DNA of 64,000 nt from Klebsormidium nitens (taxonomy: Eukaryota; Streptophyta; Klebsormidiophyceae; Klebsormidiales; Klebsormidiaceae). Where the stretch lies: positions 88,608 through 152,607 of the forward strand of contig DF237048.1 in NCBI GenBank assembly GCA_000708835.1. Reading direction: 5' to 3'. Both the position numbers and the translations under genes were made by a program. Below, piece after piece: positions 23,026-35,622 of the stretch (position 1 is its first letter; each line of letters opens with the position of its first letter). The notes beneath the pieces are model-generated. The model saw nothing but the letters and a program-made list of their open reading frames with translations, was not told the DNA's origin and did not search any database.

Positions 23026-26000
23026 TTAGGGCCATGCTCGCTGCGACGGGACAAAGATCTGCTTGATCGCTGCCAAACTAGACACCTTCCACCGCTCCAC
23101 GTGCTCCACAACCTGCCAAGAGCAGAGATCCAACGATCACCGGTACTGAAAATGCACGACATTCAAGGCCTGCGCTCTCTACAAGATTTGAAACATACCA
23201 GATCGCAACAGCGGCCGCAACGTTTACAAGCCTAGGGATTAGCGACTTGGCTGGACAAGTAGCACATGCAGGTTTTCGAGTACCTTTGGAGGCCTCCTCA
23301 GATAGCAAATGTGAGATGGAACACCCATGCAATGCTCAAGCCCAGAAAAGCTCCCAACTTGATCGTCAGCGTCACGCAGCATGCTGACTTCGTTGCTCGA
23401 GTCAGCAAACGACCTGGATGACTCTCAACCAAAGACTTTGGCTAGCCGCACACTTCAGGGGTTCCCTTGCTTCTGTAAGTAGTAGGTTCGCAGGCAGCCC
23501 TTCAGTCTCGTCTCTCTTCACCTAGGCTCGCACTTCTCAGGATGTAACGCGGAACTTCGTCGTAATCATTTGAGCGAACGACTCACAGGCAGCCCTTCCA
23601 AAGGACGTCGGAGCCTCGTATATGACTGACAAGAAAACTCCTCTGAAACGACTACATGGAGAAGATGTTACCGACCTGTAATCGTTCGTTCAGAAGGTGC
23701 GTCGTGCCCCCAGCCACGTCTATGTACGGCCGCCAAGGCAGCTTCAGATACGTCCTGGAAAAGGGAACATACAATGATCGTGACGTCAGCCTGACATCAA
23801 CAATTACGGTTTTCGAGCAACGGTGGCGGGCGCCGGTGACTGCTTGACCGCTCGCCTCACTACAATGTGGCTCCGACGGTTTGGCGCTGGTCCAACGACG
23901 AAGCCAAAATCAAGCAACAAGAACTGTCAATCTGGACACGAGGCCCTTTCAACGTTGCAAGTAGTGCGTCTGGATCAGACCTTAGAGTATTCTGATTCGC
24001 ATATTGACGATGCATCGATCGAACATACGACGAGGCTTTGCATAAGAGCACGAGACTCGACAACGCCCTTCCAACAGCCAAAGGGCCCTAGGAAAGCTAA
24101 GGGCAAAGTCCAAGACGAGAAAGGGCAGACTTGTGAAGTTCAAAGCTTGGGAGGTCGAAAGAGATTGACAAACCTGAGGATCCATCTCGTTGACACGACG
24201 GTTGCTCCCCCCTCCCGAACCTGCATCAGAAGGTTCGGACCGGTTGAAAGTCCGAGGTCTGCAATCTTGGTCAACCTAGCTTTTAGACTCCTCCAAGCCA
24301 AACTTGCGTTCCGATCTTGTGTTTGAGTGGTAGAAGAACAAGCAGAAGCGCAGGAAAAAAGCTTCCTACTCACGTCACCACGCAGTACAAAAGCTTGGCA
24401 TCCGAAAGAAGAGATTTCAAATGCACGATCGGCATGAGGTCATCCTGGCGGATCTGTCTCAGCATCCAAGGAGTGCGCTTCAAACTTAGGCTTCGTGTCA
24501 AGTGGTGTTCTGAAAAGAAAGGTGCCCAGCCATCCGCAAAGGCACGTGTTCGCATCTTACCGGCTCTATTCTCAGAAGGGTGATCGACGGGTCTTCTAGG
24601 AACGGCACGAGTAGCCTGAGGTTCTCCTTCCATCGATCACGCCCTGCGCGTAGCAAGCTTCGCGCCTTCAGTTGGAACTTTGCTCCGTCAGGGTTCCGTT
24701 TGCATTGACAACAAGTGACTCCCGGCAATGAGTGGGTCTTTGCAAGCGAGATTGGCAAACCGAGAACAAAATTGACAATGATTTCCTCACTACTGTGTTG
24801 TGAATCAGCCACCTCTGGTTACCAGGTGCTGAGTTTCACGTTTCTTGCATAAAAGTTTAATTCTTTCCAAACAAACTTTGCGAGAGTCATTTCCAGCAAG
24901 GAAACGATGCACTCCGCCGCAACAGCTTGTACCAGGAGCGTCAGATGAGATCTGTGAGTGACTCACCTGTAAATTTGACTGTGGGGTCGGCGAAAAAACA
25001 ATCCGGATCATACAGGGCGTCTGTGATGTTCCCTGCATCGGAGGAAAGGTTAGGACTTGGTTAGTGTCCCTGCTGACGACTCGGCTTCAAGTGGCTGCAT
25101 CTCCCAACCTGGCCGTCAACTTGTCTTCTCTTTGTGAGGGCGACTCTGGGGAGTTCGTGATTGCCAACGGCTGCGGGAAGCCCGACAGGCAGAGCGGCCG
25201 GAAGCGCAGACGAACCGATCGGCACTTGGGTTCAGCTTGAGCAACGACTTTCCTATTGATGCCGGTTCGCTTTTCCAGCCTCAAATGAGGCTCTTATCGA
25301 AGCCTTCTTATAAAAGCTCTTTCAGAAGACGCTCTATCCCGCTCAACTTGCACCCGCAATGTAGACACTCCAAACTAGGGGTAAACAATAAGATCTAGTC
25401 TTCGCGTGAAAATTCCTTTGATGTTCTCACTATCTGGTCGGAACCTGGCATCCTCATACTCTGGCCAGATCCCCTAGAAAGGAAAAGATGGAACCAATAT
25501 GCCCCTTATGGCCCACCCTTTACAAACCATTTTTGTTGGCCACAGCGGCTGCAAGGTTATCGTTAACAAGTCTCAAACTCAAAACCGCAGCATACCTGTG
25601 ACAAAGTACGCACGCTCCACGTAGTCCTTCCGAAGGGCTGCCAACACCTCGTCTAGCGACTCGAACGGGGCTGCCTCTGGCGCTAGTGCCGAACCTTCTC
25701 GCGCAGAAACGGGGCGCCTGCTGACAAGAAACAAAGCCATCAGATCGAGGGCAACAAACTCAGCTATTCTGAAATTACAAATTGAGCACAAAGAACATTG
25801 AAGAGGTACCTAGGTGAAAGTAAGACAGAACATGACCAACTCACAACGTTTGCAGTGAGAATTCTCTGGTGAAAGTCCTACTAAGCGATCGATTTGACAT
25901 CATGAGCCAATCCAGTAACTTTGAGAGCTCGCTCAAAGATCGCGTCATTAAAAGATGGCAGAGTTGTCGTGTCTCTGATTGTGCATAAATGTGAGTCCAA

Positions 26001-27779
26001 ACACAAACTTGCGTTGCAAAGTTGCCCCGGAGATTGAACCACTCAGGACTTCACAATTATCGCAAGGTTCTGAGCAAGCGCAGGGATGGAATGAAACAGT
26101 GGCGCAGCTGCAAGTGATGCCCCGCTGCCTAACGAGATGAGTTTCCGTCCAAACCAAAGGACTTTCGAACCTAAGAAGAAGGTATTTTTCCAGCCTAACG
26201 TAATGACTTACCAGCCTAACAGGATTGCTTTTCAGCGAAGCCCAACCTTCAAGTTGTGGCAGGCTCACCTTTTCCCCACGCCCAAAAGTCGCAGGAGCTC
26301 TGTCACTCCACCAACAGCAGCTTCGATCAACGCATTCGCTCGGCCTTCTGGGGACAATCTTGACTGTCTTGGGACCGCAACCGGAGGAGCAACTTCTGAA
26401 GGACTTTCAGGGTCGGAAGCAGCTTCTGCAGGACTTTCAGGGTTAGAAGCAGCCTGCAAGCAGCAATGCATAGTCTTCTAGGATTGCAGCTTATCTAAGG
26501 GAAAACCCTCGTGCTTTTGCACCTTTGATGAATGTAGTCAGGTGACCTTTGAGAGGCCAGAGTGGTCAGCGCATGTAACCAAGAAGAAGTCAACACGATT
26601 TCTTTTGACCCGCTACACGTGCACTCTGAACAATTGAGGGGGAACAGGCGTTGAGCACTAAATCTGCTAGTGACCCCTCTTGATTTGAACACTTTCAGCG
26701 GGAGTCCGGTCTCCCCAAGCCTGGATAGTCTTTGAACAAGCAAACCAGTTCCTGTCTCCCCAATGTCAAGAGCTGATAATTTCATCGAAGCTTGATGTTG
26801 CTATCCTTTCAGAACACCCTCACATTCTTTGTATTCCCCTCAAAGTCATGTCCCATCCTCTTGCAATTTGTACTGAGTGAACGCCATTCCTGAGTTGCAA
26901 CCAACACATATTGTTAGTTTATTTGGATAATATAACACCGACCATACATAGGATTCTGACCAAAGTTCCGCAATAACCCCACCTCCTCCTCCGCCTTGTG
27001 CGGCTGCTCCTCCTTCTCTTCCTTCTTGCGTTCCTCCTCTGGCTGCAGCTTGGCCAGCCGCTCATGTTTGTGGTGCGCATGCAGTAGGGGCTTCTTCTCT
27101 GTTGCAGCCTTCTTCTTCTTCGCATCCTCCACTTTAGCTCCCTTGCCCTTGATTGCAAAAACCTGTGAGGAAAAGGTCACAGGATTGAGAAGATGCGTCT
27201 TGGACCATCGTCTTAATGCATGGTGCAAGCCATTGAGTGTTCCTGCTCTGATTCCAGCTCTTTAGGAAACGGCCAGCTTGCCGTTCTGCAGATTCAAGCA
27301 ACGAACTTTCAAACAGAGGAAGGGGTTTGATAAGGTACGCAGAAAACCTGGTACGGGCAATGAACGTGGCCATATCCAAAGTATATCAACAGTGCTTCTG
27401 CTGGCTGGAATGATGGAACGAATTTCCCTCGCAGATGTCCACTGACCTTGTCGGCCAACTTCTTCTCTTTCACCTTCTCCTTCTTCATCTCCTTCTTCTT
27501 TTTCGCCACCGTTGACAGAACAGGCATGCCTCCAGCCCTTGTTAGAGAGATGTACTTTTCTTGCCCATTCCAATCAGCGGCTCTGGAAGGCCCATGTGGC
27601 TGTGGACGCAATCCACAGGGCTGAATGAAAGTGCGGCCTTGATTTAGAGACTGGTTGACTGATGCTCCGGGCAGCCCCCCAGTGGGATCCACTGCAGTCC
27701 ATGATTGACGCCTCTGATTCGAGCTCCGAGGCCTGCTATAAGATGCCAACTGAGAAATTGGTCTAATTGCTGCTGCCAT
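23026..27779 (-). CDS. DUF2358 family protein (NTF2-like fold), 9 exons, 394 aa
   Basis: Minus-strand exons 27447-27779, 26983-27162, 26269-26453, 25596-25720, 24967-25032, 24561-24643, 24174-24220, 23676-23754 and 23026-23112 join in phase and end in TAA. The C-terminal ~140 residues match what I know of DUF2358, a plant and cyanobacterial family of unknown function: DYVERAYFVTG, DPDCFFADPTVKF, LLVPFLEDPSI, RTYLKLPWRP and ERWKVSSLAAIKQIFVPS follow in the family order, each split by an intron. The start at 27779 gives MAAAIRPISQLASYSRPRSS, a Ser/Arg-rich sequence resembling a chloroplast transit peptide; an in-frame ATG at 27875 would add 32 residues. Unlike the bare family domain, about 230 residues precede it, including long Lys/Glu-rich charged stretches and a Pro/Ser repeat. 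Exon 4 has a tandem CAGCAG acceptor. Confidence 0.88.
26394..26453 (-). repeat. In-frame 30-bp tandem duplication at an exon start
   Basis: Directly after the acceptor at 26453, two 30-bp units encode AASNPESPAE and AASDPESPSE. The first unit ends in CCTGCAG, itself acceptor-like. It adds ten residues without breaking frame and is the coding counterpart of the exon-start echoes in the + strand genes. Confidence 0.85.
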
Positions 27780-29532
27780 GCTGCGCGTCTCGGGTTTGAT
27801 GCGAGAAAGGATCAATGGAGACTGACATCGATCAGGCCCTGGCGCTGCAATGTTACTCACTGCTACCATCTGCATCCCAAAGACACGAACTTTTAAACGA
27901 TTATTGCGAGAATAGGTGCCACAGCTCTACCTATCTCCAAGCATCTAGACCGCCTACGTCCTGGCAATTGGCTCCCTTGAAGTTGAAGAATTCTGGCTGG
28001 TCAACCTTCAGGCTTTCGAAGGGATGCATGGATGCTTGTGCAAGCATCTGGGGCCTGAATGTTTGTTTGCCAGCTCAGCCTCGACTCTCGAGTCGATTTT
28101 CACAAAATTGAACTGCATTGGAGGGAGCGTACTGCTGGTGCTGGCAGGTCTTGCGCCGTACTGTATAGGAGCGGCTGCCGGTTTTTAGCTGCGGCACTCC
28201 TCTGCCCCGTTAAAACGTGCCGGGCCGACCAACGGTTCTGGATCCGGGGACCGGTTGGCCTAATTCACGTGCAAAATTGCTATAATCACGAACTCGCTGA
28301 GTTGGCAGGCCATGCCAGCATGAATTTTCACTAGTTGATCCATGCATATCAATTGGTCATGCAGGCAGCAATCTGCATTGACTGCATGATAATGAACCGG
28401 TTACTAGAAGTCCCGTTCTGATATCTCAAACTGACTGCGCACACAACTAGGAATGGACTTTCTCAATCCTTACTAATTAAGATTATACATTTGATACTAC
28501 AGTATGAAAGAGACGGTCGCTAGATATCACATACCGTGTCACATACCATGTCCCTAAACTTGAGGTTGGAATCTCGGACCGATCTTAGTGTCCACTGATG
28601 CTGCATAGGATAAGCCATACGCAATCCATGATGACATCTCTGTAATCCAACTTTTGAGTCCGGTACTTTTTTAGATGCAATGCTTTGGAAGGTATGCGCT
28701 TGACGGAATCAGCCTGTGGCTTGCAAATTGTACATGCATCTATTCGGCTCCATAAGGATTCCATCGGACCCAATTTCCCCAATATACATCCCCTTAACCA
28801 AATGGTAGGCATGATACGCACTGTAGCTTGTATCCCCTAAGAAATTTCGCCACGTCTACCTAGACCTGATACTGGTAAGGGCTTTGGTTGTGGACTTGTA
28901 ACTTAACAGGACGACTTCATTTGTTTTTGCGCACGCACTATATATAACGTTTTCCCCGGCCAGGTTCGTGGGTTTCGAAGTTAACGGGCAAACAAGAAAA
29001 TATTTTGATTGATGACCCTCGAAGTGAAGAGACACCGTCAACCCCGGTCAAGTGCCCAGATTGACAGGCGATTGCTTATCACGAAAGCGAACGTTTGTTG
29101 CAGCGACAAAAACATTCTTAACGCTCAACGGACCTTGTGCACCAGGTTCTGATAACACGTGGCGGCACCCCAGCCGGCCGCAAGCACCGAACTGGCCATG
29201 AAGACTCGGAACTGTCTGGGCCAAGCGCACCTCAAAGCCCACGCGCTCGAATCGGCAGATACACCTGCGGGTTGAGGGGTTTCGCTGAGTTTTGGGGTTC
29301 GGAGTTGAGTTTCGAGCATTCCCCGTCGAAATAAAGCGCATCCGTGCACGTCTCCTACCACTTTGAAAGAACTGACCAAGTCAGTTGAGGTAGACGCTTT
29401 AAACCGCCTCCCTTCATGTGGTGTCGGTGGCTGCATCACAGTACTATACGAAAATCAAATGACTGTGTCTGCTACCGACGTGAGTGTTCGTAGTCGGGTC
29501 CTGCTGGCAGCCTGTTTGAACTAGGAACACAG

Positions 29533-29880
29533 GCACCAGAAGCGCCCGCTGAAGCTCTATCGAGGGGACAGCTTTTACCGTCCGTCGTACCGCAGTTACA
29601 AAAAGCTGAATGGAAGGAAATGGACCATTGCTGATTTTCTCAGAGATTCAGAGATGCAATTGGACACTTTACCTTCCAAGCACGTCAAGTTGATACGAAA
29701 GGCGTGGCGATGCCTTCTGAAAGTTCCCGAAGAATGGTGTGCCGATGGAAGCCCTTGAACTTACTGAACCAGTGACTGGCGAATACCGGCCGATAGAAGC
29801 GCTGCTGGCTGGCTGGAAAACTACGTCGAAAACGCGCCGTGGAAGCTGTCCGAATGTGCTGGCTTTAATGTGCAAACATT
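29533..29880 (+). pseudogene. Possible coding remnants of unknown origin
   Basis: A + strand frame from about 29537 to 29759 reads through stretches such as LYRGDSFYRPSYRSY and GRKWTIADFLRD, then stops. A second frame immediately after (about 29757-29881) reads EPVTGEYRPIEALLAGWKTT before a stop. The amino-acid composition looks protein-like, but there is no recognised family and there are no clear splice sites joining the pieces. A decayed mobile-element or host gene is possible, as is chance. Confidence 0.2.
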
Positions 29881-32800
29881 GAAATTATTGTTGATTACTC
29901 ACCAGTCGACCGGCGTGCGAGCATGGGAAGATGCACTCGCCCACGAAGAGGCCCATTGCACGTCGAACCAGTTGGCCACCCCGTCGCAGGCCCCCGACCT
30001 GCATGGAGAAGGATGCTCGTTGCTGACTACTTAACAGCTCTCTTCAAGCACAAGGGGGCAAATGCATGGTAGTTGCCAAATCTGCAACGGCTGTCAAAAC
30101 TGACCGCCTGAACCTAAATTCGATCCGAGCCAATCGCAAACCTCGCCCGATGCGCAAAAGTCGGACCTTTCAATAAGCTCGGTTCCACTCGTTGAGCGGT
30201 CCAAGGTGTGTGCGTCTGGCCAAGAATTTCTTCGTGACTGGTGAGGCGGCCAGGTTCAAGCGAACTCGCAGAAACAGGTGTCACTGGGCGAGATGCCGGA
30301 AGGGGCTCGCACAAGCAGTCGGTTGCATGTAAGAGGGGCCGATATCTATATGGCCATGGCCGAAGCAGCTTTGAGAACGCCTGAGGTCCCTTGGAAGCCG
30401 AAGTGTGCGATGAGAAGTCGATGGACCTGTTAGTCGGTTCCCTCAGTTAGACGGGCGATACCGCTGATTTAATGACGACACTGTGACGCTATCAGGCCGC
30501 AAAAATCACGTCTGCCAAGGTTTTCCAGAGACCACAGAGTTTTAAACCCCTCGATGATTTCTTCTACGATCTATCAGCAATAGTTGCGGCGCTGACCAGA
30601 TAATGAAGAGGCCTGCGTTAAGAAGCAGGGCGTGTTGGACTTTTCCATTTCCGGCCGCGGCTGACGATGGAATCCAGTGGTTGCAACGACGGATTGAGAC
30701 AGCGGCCACGGGTGCCATGTGGCTTCGAATGTGCAGACGCATCTTTCCAACAGGCAGAGATCAAGGAATGAGCGTCGTTCACCTTGGCCAGAAAGTCGGA
30801 AATCTGACGACGCCCACGTACTTCGCCGTCTCGATGGCGCCCAATTTGTCCGCGCGCAAAGGGCAGCCGCTACCTGGTTGTCCCGGCAACCTGGGGAAGG
30901 GTTTCAGGAATTCAGTGCCTTCGCGGTTCCAGGATCTCAGGAGGCGGGATCCGCAACGTCACCATCGCGGGTTTCCAGGTGACGGAAAGGTGTTCTGAGA
31001 AAAAAACGCGCAACTCAGCCATACAAGTGATTGACGAAGCGACTTTGTATACTGATGGGTAAAGCAAGGGTTGAGAACCTGCGGATGTGGGCGTGACAGG
31101 CAGCAGAGAAGGCTTGCAAGGGCGAAAAGCAGATGATGCAAGTCCTGCCGTCTTCGAGGCCGTTTCGTAATCCTGTGACATTATCATGCTCTCAATCGCA
31201 AAACTAAATACGTCACTTTGGCAACTGAATGGTGACACACTGAAAACGAGCTTTCGAAATGAAGACGCGACAAACTCTCAGGCGAAATCAAACAGTGGTA
31301 TCACAAAGGCTGTTGGCTTTGGCTGGTAATGAGAGGCTCTTGAGGCCTATAATAGCACTGAAAGGAAGAGCGCAGAATGGGGGAAGTCTGACAACGGACA
31401 TCGCAAACGGACGAAAGTACGAGGACTCATTCGAGGGAACATCACCAGTCACTGGTCAGCCGGGAAAACAGTGCCACGATCCTCTGGCAGGGCGTGGACA
31501 CTCATTGGCCACGAGGAACTTTAACTAAAAGCTAACGTTCCGGTGAGTGTATGCTTTTTCGTTCGTGTAAAAGAGCAGGGGCGATAATCTTCGAGCTTCT
31601 TTGGATGATCGCAGGCGTTCTGCTTACCGGGACGTTTCGTCCGCCTGACAGCTAGCGACCACGTTCCGGCATGAGGCGAAGCATTTATTGGGCGACCGTC
31701 CACACCTTTCCGCTGCTGATCAGCTCGCCGAGATTGGGTTCCCCGAGTCCGGACCCGCGGAAACAAAACAGGCGCGCCGAGAGCGAACCACGGTATATGT
31801 GCCGCCAGCTGCGGAGAATGGAGGTGGTAACGGCAGGTGAGAAAAGGTCTCCTTCCCATCAAGGCGCCGCGGACAGGTGCTGACACATACGAAAGGTATG
31901 TCCCTAGAGAACTGAGTTACATCAACGCATCTCGACTTCATCCTGATGGACGCTACGTCCGATGGTCGCCGCTTCGTTGACGCAACTGCTGAGGACAAGT
32001 GCAATCTCTAGCGTCTCGAAGTACTCGAAAAAGAGCCCGAAAAGCAGGGCTCGAGCTGAGTCACTCTGCAGGTTGAGGTCCAACGAGCCGACTGTTAAAA
32101 GGTGCAGCAACGTATGCGAAGCACTGATGGCTTCCGAACTGCAAACAGTGCAAGGTCCAGGCAATCATACTGTGTCGGCTTTGAATTCCTCGGGCCGCAG
32201 GGAAGCGCGGATTAGGATTTGAAAGAGCAATCCCGTTTTGAGGGCTTTGAAAGAATTAGAAGTTATCAACCAAACACCAAATGTTTCCAAAACGCATGAC
32301 AGGGTCCTCAAAAGTCCGCAACCAGTCAGGAGCACATTAAAGTCGTTAAACTTCCGAGCGGTTCCAGTGAAACGTAACTGCGTAATTGCTTAAAAGCTTC
32401 GAATTAAGAGCCCCGGAAAGATACGCACCGGTTTGCGCGAAGAGAAAAGCCCCAGTGGGGTAGCTCGGAAGTCGAAACCCGGTATGCAGACCCCAGCGAA
32501 CTGGCCGCTATGTGTGGCCGTCTTCATTGTGTCCGACAGCTTCAAGTGTTTGCGCAGCTGGGTACCTAGAAAGTGAAAAGAGGGCTCACACTCTCTCAAA
32601 GAAACGACTGCAAAAAGAGATGCCAGCGTCGAGAGGCGTCCGTAAGCTGCCTGGTAGACACAATGACAAGGCTTCGAACCCGGAAAGCCTATCTTGGGGA
32701 GCCGGACTCTGAAGAACAGTCAACTTAGAAGACTGGCGCAACCGAAAGTGGACGAATGTCATGTCGTACAAGCTGTCAACTAGAAAGCTTGAAAAAAGCA

Positions 32801-33079
32801 GTTTCCTTATAAAAGCTGCGCAGGACACGCTCCACCCCGGAGGTTAAGGATTACGTGAATGTCTTCGAAGGTCCAACTGAACTCGGATGCAAAATCAACA
32901 GAACATTTCTTGGGAACTCGGGACAAATCGTGTTTCCGATGCTACAGAGTCTATTCCCGATGCAGAGCTGTAATCCTCACGCTTGAAAATCAGTTGGCTC
33001 GAGTTCCTGCGGCGTTGCAGATGGAAGCCATCATGCCCCAAGAGTGATTTAAGAAAAACAGCAGGCCAGAGCTCCTTAC

Positions 33080-33432
33080 GGATTCTATGTGGAGTGCTGT
33101 TTAAACTGTGTTCTGATGAGAAAGCAGTCCTCAAATGCTCTTTCTCTGCAAGCGCTCTGGATATTCGACGGACTTCGTCCATAAAGGGGGCCTTCAGATG
33201 CAAGACAGGCAAGTGGCAGAATATTTCAAGGACGGCTTTTGGGAGTGCCAGAGTTCTCTCCAACATCCAAGAAGAAGAACGATGTGCTTACAAACCAAAT
33301 GCTGCCCGTTGGCAGGCGTCACGGTTGGAGAGTAGAAAAGGTTTCCGTCTTTGCCAGGCACCTCACCTCTGTCAACGCCAGGCTGAAGTTGGCGGCTTCA
33401 TTGAACGCCTCTGCGGTTGCTGGACCGCTGCT
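33080..33432 (-). CDS. Weak model: two adjacent exons of an unrecognised gene
   Basis: On the minus strand a 66-bp exon 33367-33432 (TTAG acceptor, GAG|GTGAGG donor) encodes 22 residues including ATAEAFNEAANFSLALTE. It joins in phase to 33080-33257 (GGAG acceptor, GTAAGG donor), encoding KAVLEIFCHLPVLHLK and MDEVRRISRALAEKEHL. A further open stretch with a GTGCGT donor lies at about 32410-32580. No family is recognised, and neither the start nor the end can be set, so this may be a fragment or a chance reading. Confidence 0.25.
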
Positions 33433-35157
33433 CTAAATCAGCCGCCTCAGAAATATCTCCAAAGGACGGCAGAGCTTCTGACGAGCGCGTCTTTCAACTG
33501 CAGATGTTTGCTTCGTACCTGCAAGCAGCGCGGTTTCCTCATTTCTTAGAGCAGTCCACAGACGGGACACTCTCTGCTGTTTTTAGAACGAACTTGAGGG
33601 TCGCAACCAGATTTTGACTGGTGGAACGTCTGGCTGATACACACTTCTCAATGAGTGTCAGTTGAGACTCAAAATCACTCCCCATAGAAGATCGATGCTA
33701 TAGATGAGGCATCAAGAGTCATGATCGGTTGTCAGCTTATAACTACAGGCGCGGCAGCTGCTCAAGGTGAACAAGAGAGTCTCGGACAACGTGGCTCTGC
33801 TTGATCAGTGCGCCAGAAGCCTTTCCTTCAAGTTTGTCTGGCTTGCGACAACAGTCTGCTCGTGACAGAGAAATAGTACGCATACAGGCAGGTTGAGGCA
33901 CAAACTCTGAGGCTGTTACAAGGCTCTTCCAGAGAAGGCAGTACTCTTGATAGTGGCGTAACAATTGATAACTCACTGCAGAACGCTGAAACATTCTCAT
34001 GGCCAGGCAGACAGATGCAGTGAAGTTGACGAGAAAGAAGCAAGCAAGGAGGGTGGATCGAGTGACCAGGTTTACTACTACTAGGCGTATTTGACAAACA
34101 TCAGCGCTTTTTGGTACGCAGCTCGTCTAAGTCTAGTAAGCTTCGATATCCTGTGCTTGATTGAGAATTTTACAAGCATCAAAAATTGGGGATTTTAGAA
34201 AGGCCGATCAGGAAGATACCAAACACAACCGGACAATTGGCCTACCGGATCAGCAGCGAGAAGGTGAGCAGGAGCGAGGAAGGTCGGCAAGCGGCACTGG
34301 CAGCACCAGATTGTCATGACTTTGCAATCAGAGAATCTGCAGGCACCATGCTGAGAAACAGTGTGATGTGTTCAGACAAGTGGAACCAGCAAGGGTGGAT
34401 TGCCTGATAACAGAAGACGGGATGATAATAGCATTTCAAACACAGTGGCTATAAGCCTGCCTGTAACTCTGAGGAGGGTTGTTTCTCTACTATGCACAAT
34501 GGATGATTTCGATCACACTCCCGGGCAGATGTCTTATAGGCAGTCCTAATTAGTCAGCCTGCAAATGCCACTTTCTGTTTTGAATGAACGAGGAGTAGTG
34601 TCTCAACTTTCACGACAGAGACAGAAGTTGCACCTAGCCATGCATCAGGGGCAGTGACACATTGATATGAAGACTTGGGTGTGGAGCAAGTACAGCAGCT
34701 GATAATCTTTGAGAAGTGACTTGCATGAGATGCCTGAAGCAATTCATGCTGATCGAACCATGATTGTGGTCTAGCTCTTCCTATGAAGACAAGGAGGGAT
34801 ATGAATGCAATGCAATCCGCACAGGTTCCCGTTCAGCACCCTGAGTATCTGAGGCCTAGACTGCTATGAAATAATGACATCTCCTACAAGCTCTCTACAA
34901 TCAAGTCATGTAAATGCATCTGGTGCAGGCAGCTTAAAGTTGATCAAGCAATAAAGGGTCAGAATTGCAGACGCAATCGGTCATATGATTTGGATGCGTT
35001 CCAGACACTTTGGACAACAGACAGTAACAATCCACAACACTTCAAAGAGCCCAACCTTGCCTACCTGTCAGACCTGATTGTTTGGGCTACACTAGCAGCA
35101 GACAAGAAGCAGTTTTGTCCAAGAACAGAACCAGCTGATGAGTTTCTGAAGGAAGGT

Positions 35158-35173
35158 GGTGTTAGAAAACACC
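35158..35173 (-). terminator. Histone-type 3' stem-loop of H2B
   Basis: On the minus strand, 38 bases after the H2B stop, GGTGTT-TTCT-AACACC forms a 6-bp stem with a 4-nt loop, the geometry of replication-dependent histone 3' hairpins. The same 16-mer with flanks (CCAAACT before, ACC after) follows H2A at 36736, so the element is shared and conserved. Confidence 0.85.
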
Positions 35174-35211
35174 AGTTTGGTTGGTTTGGTGGCCCAGGAC
35201 CGCCGTTCTGC

Positions 35212-35622
35212 TTAAGCAGAGGTGAACTTGGTCACAGCCTTGGTGCCCTCAGACACAGCATGCTTGGCGAGCTCGCCAGGCAGGATGAGGCGCACAGCGG
35301 TCTGGATCTCGCGGGAGGTGATGGTCGGCTTCTTGTTGTAGCGCGCCAGCTTGGAGGCCTCGGTGGCCAGCTTCTCGAAGATGTCGTTGATGAAGGAGTT
35401 GAGGATGCTGATGGCCTTGCTGCTGATCCCAGTGTCGGGGTGGACCTGCTTGAGCACCTTGTAGATGTAAATCTTGAAGGTCTCCACTCCCTTCTTGGAC
35501 TTCTTCTTGCCCTTGGCACCCTCCTTGGCCGGCTTCTTCTCAGCCTTGGCGGCAGGCTTCTTCTCAGCCTTAGGGGCCTTCTCGGCAGCGGGGGCCTTCT
35601 CAGCGGCAGGCTTGGGAGCCAT
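35212..35622 (-). CDS. H2B: Histone H2B (136 aa, intronless)
   Basis: An uninterrupted frame starts at the ATG at 35622 and ends in TAA. Residues 1 to about 45 are the Lys/Ala/Pro/Glu-rich tail ([11 protein letters not shown]...), with plant-like [13 protein letters not shown] repeats. The histone fold follows with [38 protein letters not shown] and [20 protein letters not shown], ending in [10 protein letters not shown], the conserved H2B C-terminus. Length is normal for plant and algal H2B. It pairs with H2A in the nucleosome core in the nucleus. The gene is divergent from H2A across a shared promoter, lacks introns and is followed by a stem-loop, all typical of replication-dependent expression. 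Confidence 0.98.
   Translation of the reverse strand: MAPKPAAEKAPAAEKAPKAEKKPAAKAEKKPAKEGAKGKKKSKKGVETFKIYIYKVLKQVHPDTGISSKAISILNSFINDIFEKLATEASKLARYNKKPTITSREIQTAVRLILPGELAKHAVSEGTKAVTKFTSA

Larger units (their letters stand above)
27780..35157. other. Long region with no confident gene
   Basis: The first few hundred bases should hold the DUF2358 promoter and 5' UTR. The remainder has short frames only. Two places show weak coding character (about 29.5-29.9 kb on + and 32.4-33.4 kb on -); they are listed separately. No transposase, reverse transcriptase or RNA gene was recognised. Confidence 0.4.
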
